A DNA stretch of 64,000 nucleotides from Rhyacichthys aspro. Taxonomy: Eukaryota; Chordata; Actinopteri; Gobiiformes; Rhyacichthyidae. The DNA is taken from positions 21,196,078-21,260,077 of the forward strand of contig CM072158.1 of assembly GCA_036850595.1 (NCBI GenBank), in the 5' to 3' direction. Positions within the stretch are counted from its first letter, which is position 1. The number at the start of each line of letters is the position of its first letter. Under the pieces are notes generated by a model, which ran no database searches, was not told the origin of the DNA, and saw only the letters and a program-made list of their open reading frames with translations. Positions 45,659 through 56,145 of this stretch are shown here, piece by piece. The translations under genes and the position numbers were made by a program.

Positions 45659-48600
45659 CTGAAAATGAAATGGCAATCAACATGAGAAAAGGTACCTTAG
45701 TACTGCCGTAGTATTTTATGTGTCTTAAATATGCCTTGGCTCACAAAAAAATAATTTACTAGGATTCGCTTTTGATCCTAGGTGAACAATGGTCAGACAC
45801 CACCATCTAGTGGAGATTTGTTACAATAAACCACAGACTTCCAGTGAAATATATTAAATGTATATATTTTAAATATTACAAGTATATATTTTAAACATTA
45901 AGATGACACATTTTGGAGAAAATATGGGTGGGTAAGACACATAAACAATCTTTATGTTTGACAGCTATTTTGTGTTATTTAGGCTAAAAGGAGTCACCTG
46001 ATTGACAGGTCGTGTCCTCTGGTCAGGCGTCCAGTGAGGTGGAGTGTACTGCATGTCGGGGAGAGGTGTGGTCAGACAGGATGAGCAGAAGGACTAGGAA
46101 AGTGCAGGGGCACTAAGACTAAACCAAGCTGAAAAATTCACATATGCAGCAGCATATGTCTGTGCCTTGGGGAGCCTGCACTGTAAGTTCTAATTGGAGT
46201 GTGGATGCGTGTGGATGTACCTGGTATGCATAGGCGTTCTGTGTGTAGTTCACTGGCATCTGTGGCACCATGACTCCTCCATAACCCGAATAGGGGTATT
46301 GCTGCAAAGGGTAAATAAATATGTAAAAACAATGGCACAAATCTACATACCACCAAGACTAAACTAAACAAGACTTTTAGAACATCACCACTGTCTGGCT
46401 ATATAAGACATCAGCCGGCAGTGTGGTGGGTTTTTACACACTAGGGCTCCAGCAGGATCCAGGGGTAAAAAAAATTGAGTCTGTGTTCATTAGCAATACC
46501 AATGAAATGTATTTATAAAAATAGCACATCAAATAATGGATTAGATTTATATTGAGTCCATTATTCATTCACTCCACAGTCACAGACTGGTGGTAGTACA
46601 CTACCTATGTAGCCACAGCTGCCCTGGGGCAGACTGACATGGACGGCCTCTCTCACCACCACCAAACATACTCACACATTCATACACAAGTGCTAGTTAA
46701 CACAGTATGAACAGGAGGAAGTGAGAATCGAACAGACAATCTTCCGGTTATTGGACACCCTGCTCTAACAACTGAGCCACTGCGCCCCAAATGTATTCAA
46801 GAACATTTTTGCATGTTTAATAAACTCAAGCCTTCAAGAACTACTGAACAAAAAGCATATACCGTATTTTCCGGACTATAAGCCGCTACTTTTTTCCCAC
46901 GCTTTGAACCATGCGGCTTATACAGAGATGCGGCTTTTCTATGAATTTTTCTTCAGCCCTCAGGGGGGCGCTCTAGCAGGAAGTGCAAAAACGAGACAAA
47001 CGAGGCAGCGGTAGTCAGTACAAACAAGAAAGCGCCAGTTTTTATTCTTAGCATATGCAACCCTAGACGCACAACAGCAAAATACGATAATATTTTTACA
47101 CCCTCACCCCCTCATAATGGAAAACAAATGAAGTGACAGTGGTTTGGTGTTCAGTAGTTTCAATGCTCAGGAGGAAGATGAATAGTGACTTGTGGTTTCA
47201 GTGCACGGGAGAATGAAGCGACTTTAATAGTTGCGCAGTTGCGCTTTAACAGTGCGCAGAAAGAAAAAGTGACAGTGGTTTGGTGTTCAGTGGTTTCAGT
47301 ACGCAGGAGGAAGAAAAATAAAGCAGCTTGGTTTTAGTGCACAGCAGGAAGATGAATAAAACCATCAATGACTTTTCTGTTTTGTTTGATCAGCACTTTT
47401 ACTGCCGTGTTACAGGCACTATTCGGAAACAATCAGTTCAGGTATATGAATAAACACTTATGGTACAAAATCTATGTAAATATCTTATTTCTCAGGCTGG
47501 ATATCGGCGGCTTATAGTCCGTTGCGGCTTATATGCGACAAAATATATATTTCTTTTAAATTTTAGCTGGTGCGGCTTATATTTAGGTGCGCTCTATAGT
47601 CCGGAAAATACGGTAAATGTATTTACATCTCAGTTATACAAATAATAAACAAATACAAAAATAAGTGTATTCTATGTATGCCACTTATGTACAGTCAGGG
47701 CTTAGCTAATTCTACTCTGACACACTGCTTATTTGCTTGTAACTTCTCCTTCTGCCACAGCACAGCACAGAACAGAGAGGACGAGGACTATAGCCTCTCA
47801 CTCTTCATTGAGGTCACCTTAAACCTGAGCTTTAATGATGAGTGTCTGTATTGTATAAAAAATGGCCAAAGCAACATCCTCGAGATTAGAGGTCAACTGA
47901 TATATCAGGCCGATTTTTGCAAATTTTTAGAGATTGGCCATCGGCTTAAAATATTGTCATACGGGCCGATTTTCGATCAGACAGTACTACTGACCACATG
48001 CCTGAAGGACCCCAGCTACAGCCGCACCATTTGACTGTAGAGGTCCGTGGGTGCACAGCAGAAGCAGTGTTGCCAACTAAGCAACTATACAGGTCCCTCT
48101 AGCGCCTTTTTTTCATCTTGCAACTTTTCCTGGTGTTATTGGAGACTTGATCGTTGTCAATCTTGTCAACGAGCAGCGGGAGCTGCCATGCGCCCCACCC
48201 CCTTCCCGAAGCACTCACAGACAGCCCAGTCTGCTCGCAGCAGTCCCTCTCAGCTGCATGAGACCAGGAGATGTTCACCCCTCTGTGTCCAGAGCATGGA
48301 TGTGTCATTAAACTGGAGACTCGCACAGCCTCAGTCACTCACTTGACTCATCCACTATTGTGCCTCTCTGTGACATAAGTTAAATACACTGCCCAGCCAA
48401 AAAAAAAGTCACCACATTGATTTAACTAAGCAAATAGGTAAGAGCCTCCCATTGAATACTTACTGCATGGATGATTATGCTTCAGCAAACTTGATGCCAA
48501 CTGCAACTTTGGATTGGGAATAACATTGCATGACACATCATTTATTCCTGTCCTGAGATGCATTAATTTTTCGCCATGATCTTGTATTTATGATGTGAGA

Positions 48601-51600
48601 GTCAACTGCTGCGCAAAGTCTTCTCCAGCACATCCCAAAGATACTCTATGGGGTTAAGGTCTGGACTTTGTGGAGGCCAATCCATGAAAATGATGTGTCA
48701 CGCTCCCTGAATCACTCTTTCACAATTCGAAGCCCAATGAGACAGATTAACATCTTTTCAACAACCACAGGATGTGTCTTCCAATATAGTTGTTTAAGAA
48801 ATGAGAACCTACTCTCTGCATCAGCTGGCATCAAGTTTGTTGTAAGCTTAAGCATTATCACCCATGCAGTAATTATTAAATTGGAGGCTCTTGCCTATTT
48901 GCTTAGTTAAATCTAGGTAGTGACTATTTTTTTGGCCAGGCAGTGTATCTAGCCAGGTAGCTACACTCAAAAATACAAAAAGGAGTGGGAATCAAATCCT
49001 GAACCTAAAGGAAATGGAGCGATTTACTGGGGATATTAAAATGGCAGACTGCCTATATTGACAGGCTGATTTCTATGTCAAAAAAAATAAAATAAAATAA
49101 CACATGGAAACTCAAAATCATACTCAAAAGGCTAAGAGTTACAACTAGGGGTGCACTATCGATCTAAGTATCAATAGTATCATACCAAAGTTACTACCAG
49201 TATCAGATCAATACTAGTGAGTTCAGATCGATATTTTTATGGCCATTTCTCTTCTATATGTTCAGCAAATAACTCAAATTTCCTTGCTGAGTTTGAGTGT
49301 GGGCAGCTTCACTCCTAGTCCTTCTTTGCAAACAGCTCAGGCTGACTTAGCCCCACCCCACCCCTCCTCCCCCGCTCTGCAGATGGAGAAGTTCGTTCCT
49401 GTCTGTCAACCTAGTGTCCTTGTGATGGTGGAGCGGTAAAAGAGCGCCGGTTGGAGCTACTTTACAGCGATAGTCTTCATTTTTATTACAAAGAACTGTA
49501 TTCACAAACAAAACAGTTAACAGTATTGGAACTGGCAATACTGGCCCTGCATTTACTTGGTATCGGATCAATACCAACATTTTCATCACCCACCCCTACT
49601 TACAACAGTTCCACCCAAAAGAAGCTGCTATTTATGGTTAAAAAAAACCAAACAAACTGTTATTTCTCTCTCCTACAGCGTCCATAACAATTACATGCAC
49701 ATGGCCAATTATGCGAATTAGGCAATGATGCCATTTAGCCACTTTTAGGACAGCCAATAGCTACTTTTCTTACTGAGAAGTTGGCAACACTTCAAGCACG
49801 GAGCAAAAACCGCTCTACAGGCTGACCCGAGAGAACAAACAGGTTGAACTGTGGTCTCCAAACCAAACCGTGTGTGTTGATTTAGCCGTTTTAATGTCTC
49901 TTACAAGTCAAATCTGTGTGAAATATAAAACCCTAATAAAACATGAAGCCAAGGGTACTGGGTAGTTTATTCCAAGCAAGCCTGGAGCAGTAGTTTCTAT
50001 TGCTAGTTTGGATTAGTCACGCTGGTTCTATACTATACAACTAGTGACTGTGTTCATCATAATCAAGCTTTATCCCGAGTGATATTAATATTGTTCTTTA
50101 ATAGTACTTTAATGTGATTATTGTTAAATAATCCTGCTACTTGACTGAAACCTCTTTTACTTATTTCACATTTGCCTTTTATAATTTATACTAGTGGGAG
50201 TGAAAAGATAATCTTTTTTTTTATTATTACTTACTTTTTTACATGATTATTATAACACATTTTGTGATGAGAAAATGCTGCGTTGCTTATTTGCACTAAA
50301 AGTTCAATAAATGTTATAGTATTGTTAATAAAAAAATTAGTTTCATTTATACTTAACAGCACACAAGGGTCTCTTGATTGCTACTCCATCAAAAAGTATA
50401 AAACAAGGGAGATTCCTTTCAACATAACTTTATGATTAACATTTTTAGGCATCACTTTTAAAAAAAAGTTTTATTAATTAATTTATGAAAATCTGCCCAA
50501 CAACATTGGCTGTGCTTATCGGCCATCAGCTGATCAGGTTCTAAAGATATTGGCATCGGCCTTTAAAAAACCCCTATTGGGCAACCTCTAAGCGAGATCG
50601 ACATTAATGTTATTGAGATGTAACATGAAATTCAATATTTGGCACAGACCTAGTGTTCATGCATAAAGCCCCTCAGAATAAGGGAAGGATTAAATCTTGA
50701 GGGTAGTGATGTAAGAAAGGACTTAAACACACAGTGCCTGATATTATTTTCTTCTAGTTGGTGAAAATGGTTTAAAGCCCAAATACAATATTGTAAAAGC
50801 AATCATTTGTGGAAAAAAAAGGCTTTATGATGCCATCTACTGTTCAAATAAGGGATTTAAACATATGAGATCATCTATTACGGAATGGAAACCTTTGCCA
50901 ATCACGTGCTTGCAAAATCACATGCTCGAAAAAGGAGCACTCTTATTGGTCTACACCGCCTTGTCATACGACATTCAATAAAATTTAACAGATGCGGACA
51001 AAGTGCTAAATATGTCCTTTAACACTGTGAAATAGCTTAAAAAAGAAAAACAACAGCGAAAAGGGAGAAATGGAAACATGGATAAATACTGTCAATTCAA
51101 TCACCTAATGTTTAATCAGGTTGAGATAATTGCTCTTCCGATGCTTAAGTCACATTTAAGGTAACGCTTAGCTTCAGTTTTGTGAAATTTATTAGTATTT
51201 TGTGGGAGATTTCTTATTCTTTTGCACATTTGTCACACTAAAATGATAATCTGAAACAGATTATCAAATTCATTTAAATATTAGACAAAGATAAGTTAAG
51301 TAAACACAAAATGCAGTTTTTAAGTAATTATTTTATTTATTAAGGGAAAAAAGCTATCCAAACCTACCTTTGGGGAAAATATTCTGGGGACTGACGAGAC
51401 AAAAGTTGAACTTTTTGGAAGGTATGTGTCCCGTTACATCTGGTGTAAAAGTAACACAGCATTTCAGAAAAAGAACATCACACCAACCGTCAAATATGGT
51501 GAAGGTAGCGTGATGGTCTGCTTTGATGCTTCAGGACCTGGACGACTTGCTGTGATTAATGGAACCATGAATTCTGCTCTCAACTAAAAAATCTTGAAGG

Positions 51601-53860
51601 AGAATGTCCGTCCATCAGTTCATGACCTAAAGCTGAAGCAAACTTGAGTTCTGTAGCAGGACAATGATCCAAAACACACCAGCAAGTCCACCTTTGAATG
51701 GCTTAAAGTAAACAAAACAAAGGTTTTGGAGTGGCCTAGTCACAGTCAGTACTTGAATCTGATTAAAATGCTGTGATATGACCTTAAAAAGGAGGTTCAT
51801 GCTCAAGAACCCTCCAATGTGGCTGAATTAAAACAATTCTGCAACAAAGAATTGGCCGAAATTCCTCCACAGTGATGTGAAAGACTCAGTGCCAGTTATT
51901 GCAAATGCTTGATTGCAGTTATTGCTGCTGAAGTTGGCACAACCAGTTATCAGGCTATGAGGGCAAATACTTTTCCACACAGGACTAGATAGGTTTTATA
52001 GCATTTTTCCCTTAATAAATCAAATCATCACTTAAAAACTGCACTTTGTGTTTGCTTGAGTTGTCTAATCTTTAGATTTATTTTAGATCTGAAACATTTA
52101 AGTGTGACAAAAGTGCAAAAAAAAAAAAAAAAGAAATCAGGAAGGGGGTAACTACTTTTTCATGGCACTGTATATTACATTATTGTATTAAAGATTTCAT
52201 TCCATATCAATAAGGTTGTTTACTAAACTGAATTTCAATGACAGACCAATGGCAATAATGAGAAAACACTCGCACATAACAACATGATCTTCCTTTTTCC
52301 ATTTTTGACTTACCTGGCTGTACGGACTACCTCCACCAAGCACAGGTGAAGGCTGTGCCAGACTGCCACCCATGGGTGAGCAGCATGCACAGTAGAAGTA
52401 CTGTGTGGGACTCATCCATGGAGCTGGGCCTATCAGGCGGGATGGCATGGACCCTGGATAAGAAACACACAACCTTTAGATCAAGTGTAATGTGGTGCCA
52501 TAGGCACCTTGTACTTTACACATTTAAGTACAAGACATACTTGCACTTCTTTCTTTCATAATGGCTGGGCCCAACTTGAGTTTACGACCTTTAAAACTGA
52601 TCTGTTGCTAAGGTCAAAAGAAAACTTGTTTAATTGTAAAGAATACAAAGTACACAACCTGGAGAGTACATTTACTCACATCAATGATTGACTGAATGTT
52701 GACCTCTTCACTGAAGTACACAAAGCCATACCTAAGATTGAAAAACAATGAGCGCAAGTAAAAGCCCACACTACACATTTCTCTACAACATTAAGACTTA
52801 CCCTTTGCAGATCCCTCCACGGTATGTGATTATCTTTACTTCTTTTACAGCTCCAAATCGTGCAAAGAAATCTCGCATTTCATTTTCATCCACCTTGAGA
52901 AAATAAATGGTTGTTACTGTAAAAAAAACTTAATTTAATGTATTAAATCTTACCATATTTAACTCCCTCAACAGCTGCTTTGAGACTAATCTGTAATTCT
53001 TGTTTCCTAATTATGCGCTCATATTAGGAATTACCTATTTTTGGAAGCAATACAATACATAAATAAAACCCTCCAGATAGAATTGCAGCAGGCCTACATT
53101 TTAAAAACAAGGATAGGTGTCTCAATCTATACCTATCTTAATAACTGTTGTACACTAAAGAACAAATGTAAATACCAAGGTTTAACTCCAAATGACTGCA
53201 TGCATAATCTACCTACCTAATATGCTGCTGTCCAGAACAGGAAAAGTATGGACAATTCACAGCAGCATGGAATTAACACATCTTATTTCATTTTGTTAAG
53301 GACATTAAATATAATCTTACCTTCATATCGATTCCACCAACAAAAAGGGCATTGGGAGTTAGTTTGCCCTCAGGCAGAATGTAACCATTTGACAACCTCA
53401 GGGAAGGTGAAGTCTGAGTGCTGCTTCTGGGCTTGTGATTATCCTGACAAAACAAATAAGCATCCTTAATAATCAAGTTTGAATTTACTGTATACATATC
53501 AGCGAATCTAAGCAGCAAAACATCTCATGGCATGGTAAATAATCATATCACTACTTAGGATAATCATGTTATTATTGTAGTTTTCATACATAGTAGTTTG
53601 TATATTTGGTGTTAATTGATATTGTTAGTTTCATATTATACTATCCAAAAAAACAGGTAGATTATAGTTATTATTATAGGGCTATAAATATGCATTCTAT
53701 AACTTTAACATAACCACACAGTTTTTAATTAAAAGACAATATGAACAAAACAATCAATCAGGCCTACACAATATGATACAATAAAAATTCATACAAATTC
53801 ACTCACAATTATTTGACAGTGGTCAAAGAGGTGATATTGCAAATGGCTAAACATTCAACT

Positions 53861-53939
<79 letters not shown>

Positions 53940-54480
53940 CACTCTTTGCCATTATTATTTATTAATGTTTCATATTTAATATAAAATGTGTTAAGCTGGT
54001 TGATATTGGTGCCATAATGCTACTATTTAAGACTGAGAAAATATTGTGTAAGGGTGGGGAATCTAGTATAAAGCCAAGGGGGAACTGAAACGATATGCAA
54101 AACTACCGAAAACAAAGTTCATTTATAGACAATCAATGTGGCTAATTTGGAAAGTTAGTGCCTGCGAAATTGAAGCAAACAGGAGCAAGAAGATGTGGAA
54201 AAGAGTTATACTATTCAAGACTGTCGTGTTGTTGTTGTTGTTGTTTTGTTTGTTTGAAACTAGCTAGCCAGTGCGCCTTTTTCTCGCAGAGAACGCATGG
54301 TAGCTGCACGAGCTAGCATGTGACATAGCTAGCGCTAGTGCATTTTCGTGCACGTAAATTAGCTAATTATTATGTTGCGTGTTGTCAAAAATGAATAGAA
54401 TTAGAGTAAAATGCAACTAAACAATACACATGTCACAATATATAAAGTGGACGTAGAAGTTAATAAAAGTAACTTACCAT
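45614..54480 (-). CDS. dazl: DAZ-like germ-cell RNA-binding protein, whole coding span, nine exons
   Basis: DAZL binds U-rich/GUU sites in 3' UTRs and promotes translation of germ-cell mRNAs; it acts in the cytoplasm and fish germ plasm. Coding pieces are 54480-54478, 53443-53321, 52893-52802, 52731-52680, 52607-52541, 52453-52314, 46301-46221, 46048-45998 and 45658-45614. They total 654 nt, 217 residues plus stop, with all phases compatible; zebrafish Dazl is about 229. One RRM spans about residues 34-112: RNP2 LFVGGI (34-39) and RNP1 KGYGFVYF (72-79), both intact. After it come SMPSRLIGPAPWMSPTQYFY and a single Tyr/Gln-rich DAZ-like segment (exon 7), ending SFVDCGVQTMLTVL. The family member boll is excluded because the LPEGK-TPN leader and the C-terminus are of the Dazl type. 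Transposons fill the introns between 46.3 and 52.3 kb. Confidence 0.95.
45998..46048 (-). CDS. dazl: dazl coding exon 8
   Basis: The acceptor is cgacatgcag and the donor gtgact starts at 45997. It encodes YTPPHWTPDQRTRPVNQ, aligned with zebrafish YPLPQWCGEQRTRLVNQ. It is in phase 0 at both ends. Confidence 0.92.
46221..46301 (-). CDS. dazl: dazl coding exon 7 (DAZ-type segment)
   Basis: The acceptor is ccctttgcag and the donor gtacat starts at 46220. It encodes QYPYSGYGGVMVPQMPVNYT and QNAYAYQ, in phase 0 at both ends. This is the region corresponding to the DAZ repeat, present once. The intron before it is about 6 kb and is full of transposons. Confidence 0.95.
46556..46788 (-). mobile_element. 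V-SINE-type tRNA-derived SINE
   Basis: On the minus strand the head GGGGCGCAGTGGCTCAGTTG has an A box, and CTGTTCGATTCTCAC a B box. The body carries the V-SINE central words GCCCCAGGGCAGCTGTGGCT and ACTACCACCAG then GTGAATGAATAATGG. It lies in the dazl intron between exons 6 and 7, in the same orientation as the gene. Confidence 0.8.
46862..47613. mobile_element. TA-flanked inverted-repeat DNA element
   Basis: CCGTATTTTCCGGACTATA forms perfect 19-bp inverted ends with TA directly outside both, which fits a TA target duplication. CGGCTTATA-type words recur inside both ends. The interior has two diverged copies of a block starting GTGACAGTGGTTTGGTGTTC (about 47,135 and 47,269). It has no transposase; the family name is not assigned. 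Confidence 0.75.
46957..46976 (+). promoter_or_regulatory. CTCF-like motif inside the TA-flanked element
   Basis: CCCTCAGGGGGGCGCTCTAG resembles the CTCF core CCASYAGGGGGCGC. It is carried by a mobile element, so such sites would be spread by its copies. Confidence 0.3.
48387..48945 (-). mobile_element. Tc1-type element, deleted, with transposase remnant
   Basis: About 70-bp inverted ends (CACTGCCCAGCCAAAAAAAA left; CACTGCCTGGCCAAAAAAAT inverted from the right) sit between TA dinucleotides. The minus strand retains WPPQSPDLNPIEYLWDVLEK, the segment around the last catalytic acidic residue of Tc1 transposases, but the rest of the gene is missing. It is inserted in copy B; copy A shows the empty site. 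Confidence 0.85.
49146..49598. mobile_element. hAT-like MITE nested in copy B
   Basis: The ends TAGGGGTGCACTATCGAT and, inverted, TAGGGGTGGGTGATGAAA are flanked by gttacaac and cttacaac, an 8-bp duplication with one change. Inner words (GATCGATATTTT, TACTTGGTATCGGATCAATA) form subterminal inverted repeats. Confidence 0.75.
51208..52171 (+). pseudogene. Dead Tc1-like transposon with broken transposase
   Basis: Roughly 200-bp inverted ends share CTTAATAAATCAAATCATCA/TTTATTAAGGGAAAAA and TTTGTCACACT words; the left tip is lost while the right tip ATGGCACTGTATA is kept. Between them a transposase is readable in pieces: TDETKVELFG, FQKKNITPTVKYGEGSVMVC, QDNDPKHTSKSTFEWLK, followed by degraded catalytic-end sequence. 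Several in-frame stops (for example after TMNSALN) show it is inactive. It lies in the dazl intron before exon 7. Confidence 0.9.
52314..52453 (-). CDS. dazl: dazl coding exon 6
   Basis: The acceptor is cttatccag and the donor gtaagt starts at 52313. It encodes SMPSRLIGPAPWMSPTQYFY and CACCSPMGGSLAQPSPVLGG; zebrafish Dazl has the corresponding PYMYCSCCPPG and SPVFSGG. Confidence 0.94.
52541..52607 (-). CDS. dazl: dazl coding exon 5 (end of RRM)
   Basis: The acceptor is tgaccttag and the donor gtatgt starts at 52540. It encodes QQISFKGRKLKLGPAIMKER then SA, matching the end of the Dazl RRM. It ends with one base of a split Arg codon. The two introns around it are very short (72 and 87 nt). 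Confidence 0.95.
52680..52731 (-). CDS. dazl: dazl coding exon 4 (RNP1)
   Basis: The acceptor is caatcttag and the donor gtgagt starts at 52679. It encodes the aromatic RNP1 core YGFVYF and SEEVNIQSIID. It ends in phase 0. Confidence 0.96.
52802..52893 (-). CDS. dazl: dazl coding exon 3 (RRM core)
   Basis: The acceptor is ttttctcaag and the donor gtaagt starts at 52801. It encodes VDENEMRDFFARFGAVKEVK and IITYRGGICK, the first half of the RRM. It ends with two bases of the Gly in RNP1. Confidence 0.96.
53321..53443 (-). CDS. dazl: dazl coding exon 2
   Basis: The acceptor is ttttgtcag and the donor gtaaga starts at 53320. 41 codons include LRLSNGYILPEGKLTPNAL and RNP2 LFVGGIDMK. The match to zebrafish Dazl (LPEGKMTPNTLFVGGIDMK) is nearly exact. 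Confidence 0.96.
53865..53935. repeat. (AT)n microsatellite in dazl intron 1
   Basis: About 33 AT units, uninterrupted, between dazl exons 1 and 2. It may be length-variable. Confidence 0.97.
54228..54244. repeat. Short (GTT)n tract
   Basis: About five to six GTT units in dazl intron 1. Confidence 0.85.
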
Positions 54481-54545
54481 TACTAAAATTATTAAAAGCA
54501 ACTTGGCACAATTAACACAACCCGCTACGTTTTCCTCTACCCAAC
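54478..54545 (-). CDS. dazl: dazl exon 1: 5' UTR plus ATG only
   Basis: The start codon at 54480-54478 is followed immediately by the donor gtaagt at 54477, so this exon contributes only Met. The 5' boundary is a guess; no TATA box is obvious. It joins in phase 0 to DNHKPRSS of exon 2. Confidence 0.75.
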
Positions 54546-54550
54546 AACAA

Positions 54551-54615
54551 TTACGTCACTCAATCAAAACCACACCCAAAGTGCGTGACCTATTTGACAG
54601 CCAATCAAAACGAGA
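54551..54615 (-). promoter_or_regulatory. Probable dazl promoter region
   Basis: Directly upstream of exon 1 there is a CRE-like TTACGTCA (about 54,551) and a CCAAT motif in agccaatcaaaac (about 54,598-54,610). There is no clear TATA box. These are short motifs and could occur by chance. Confidence 0.35.
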
Positions 54616-54884
54616 ACATAGGGACAAAAAAAAACAAAAAAAACACACACACACAAAAAAATGAAAGGCTTGAGGTTTTTGTGAGTGTATTTTTCTTTTC
54701 ATTTATTTATGTATTTATTTTTATTTATTTATAAATGTATTTATGGTAAATCAACATTATTTTGGAGGATAATGGTCTCTTTTAGAAACAACGAGCTTCT
54801 ATCAATACATTACTTTTGCTGTCATGTCCCAAGTGGAAACGTGAAGGCAGAGCACAAGTAAAGGCGCCAATTGTTGAAGCAGGC

Positions 54885-54900
54885 TGCCAGCAGAGGGCGG
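54885..54900 (+). promoter_or_regulatory. Strong CTCF-like site upstream of dazl
   Basis: TGCCAGCAGAGGGCGG is a near-consensus CTCF core, about 400 bases upstream of the dazl start exon and next to the transposon block. Occupancy is inferred only from sequence. Confidence 0.45.
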
Positions 54901-54929
54901 AAAACAACCACTGATTTTGTCTTTACAAT

Positions 54930-55193
54930 TTACACTAGTGAAAAGATAATCTGTTATTATGATAGCACTTTTTGTGATGAGAAAATGCTGTGCTGCATAT
55001 TTGCACTAAAAGTTCAATAAACGTTCTAGTATTGTTAATAAAAAAAACATTTTTCATTTACACTTGATAACACAAAAGGCTCTTTTGATTGCTACTCTAT
55101 CAAAAAGTACAAAACAAGGGAGATTCTTTTCAACACTTATGATTCTTAACATTTATAGGCCTAGCTTTTTTTTTCATTATTGTTTTATTCATT
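54930..55193. mobile_element. hAT-like non-autonomous element, fragment C
   Basis: TTGCACTAAAAGTTCAATAA, TTGATTGCTACTCTATCAAA and neighbours match copies A and B, in B's orientation. It is truncated on both sides and abuts the next element. Confidence 0.75.
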
Positions 55194-56145
55194 AAAGAGT
55201 AACTCAACCCTAAAACAACTTTTTTTACCTGATGATGTGTATAAATTGGGCTTTAGTAATACAGTTCATAGTTTATATTCCTATTTTTGACAAAATTTGA
55301 AAAACCCGTCTAATTCCATAAATATGGTGTAAAACACATGTAAAACCGCATGAGTGCTGCCCTCCTCAGGTTAAACGCTGCCGACCGTTCTTCCTGATCA
55401 TGATGACGTCATGATGTATGTTAACCACACCTTTGTAGCAGGTAACCATACCTGCGGGACAGCCCTCAGTACAAGCTCACGCCTCCAGAGGTGGTCTCTG
55501 TCAGAACTAGGTCACTGCAGCGACTGAACACGGTCACACAGAGCGACACACGCACGGATGAAAAAAAAGAAGTAGTGTTTAGAGATAGATTCACTGGATT
55601 CATTTTTAGATCAACAGAGACACATATTTTGGGTCACGCTGCCACTGGCTCCTGTTTGTTATTTTGCTCTGTTCATGTCGTAAAAAGTTTAGAAGAACAA
55701 GGCCAGTCTACCGTAGTTTATGATGTGTTCAAGTGCTCACACACAGCGTTGTTGCAGAGAAATCGATATGTTGTTCTTAGTTTGTTGATGTCATTATTAT
55801 TATTGTTATCAGTCTATGCTTTGTACATTAGCCTTAATGCCAAAGTTACTCTACCATCACGGCACCCGTTTTCTATAAAAATGCCTCGTCAGTCCATGCT
55901 TCGGGCTGAGACTGGGCTTTGAATTGTTCTGGCTCAGGCCTGGTGTCCACAGAGAAACAAGTCCCTCCAGTTCAGGTGAAAGAGGAGAATAAAGAGGGAC
56001 CTTGGGGAAGATACTTGTGCCAATCCCACTGTGGGTCTCAGGTACACGCCCCTCACTTAGCTCGTCCCCTCCGGCTCTGCCCACTTTTCCAAGACTTTTC
56101 AAATTTCGTCTGTGGGTGGAGTTAAGGGGTTGAGTTACTCTTTAA
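55193..56145. mobile_element. TTAA-flanked inverted-repeat element, copy 2
   Basis: It begins TTAAAGAGTAACTCAACCCT and ends GGGGTTGAGTTACTCTTTAA. It is the reverse of copy 1 (30,989-32,314) and shares with it the conserved frame containing GSCLLFCSVHVVKSLEEQ. That frame recurs but resembles no known transposase. Confidence 0.65.

Larger units (their letters stand above)
47887..50590. mobile_element. hAT-like non-autonomous element, copy B, with nested insertions
   Basis: Inverted relative to copy A at 28,264. The ends TAGAGGTCAACTGATATATC and GGGCAACCTCTA are flanked by ctcgagat and agcgagat (6 of 8 identical). Homologous blocks match copy A, but a TA-flanked Tc1-type element (48,387-48,945) and a hAT MITE (49,146-49,598) interrupt it, and about 520 bases at 49,640-50,157 have no counterpart in A. 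Confidence 0.7.

Noticed and set aside
55491..55922. 143-codon open frame as a gene
   Set aside because: It lies inside a repeated TTAA-flanked element present in several copies; kept only as an observation on that element.
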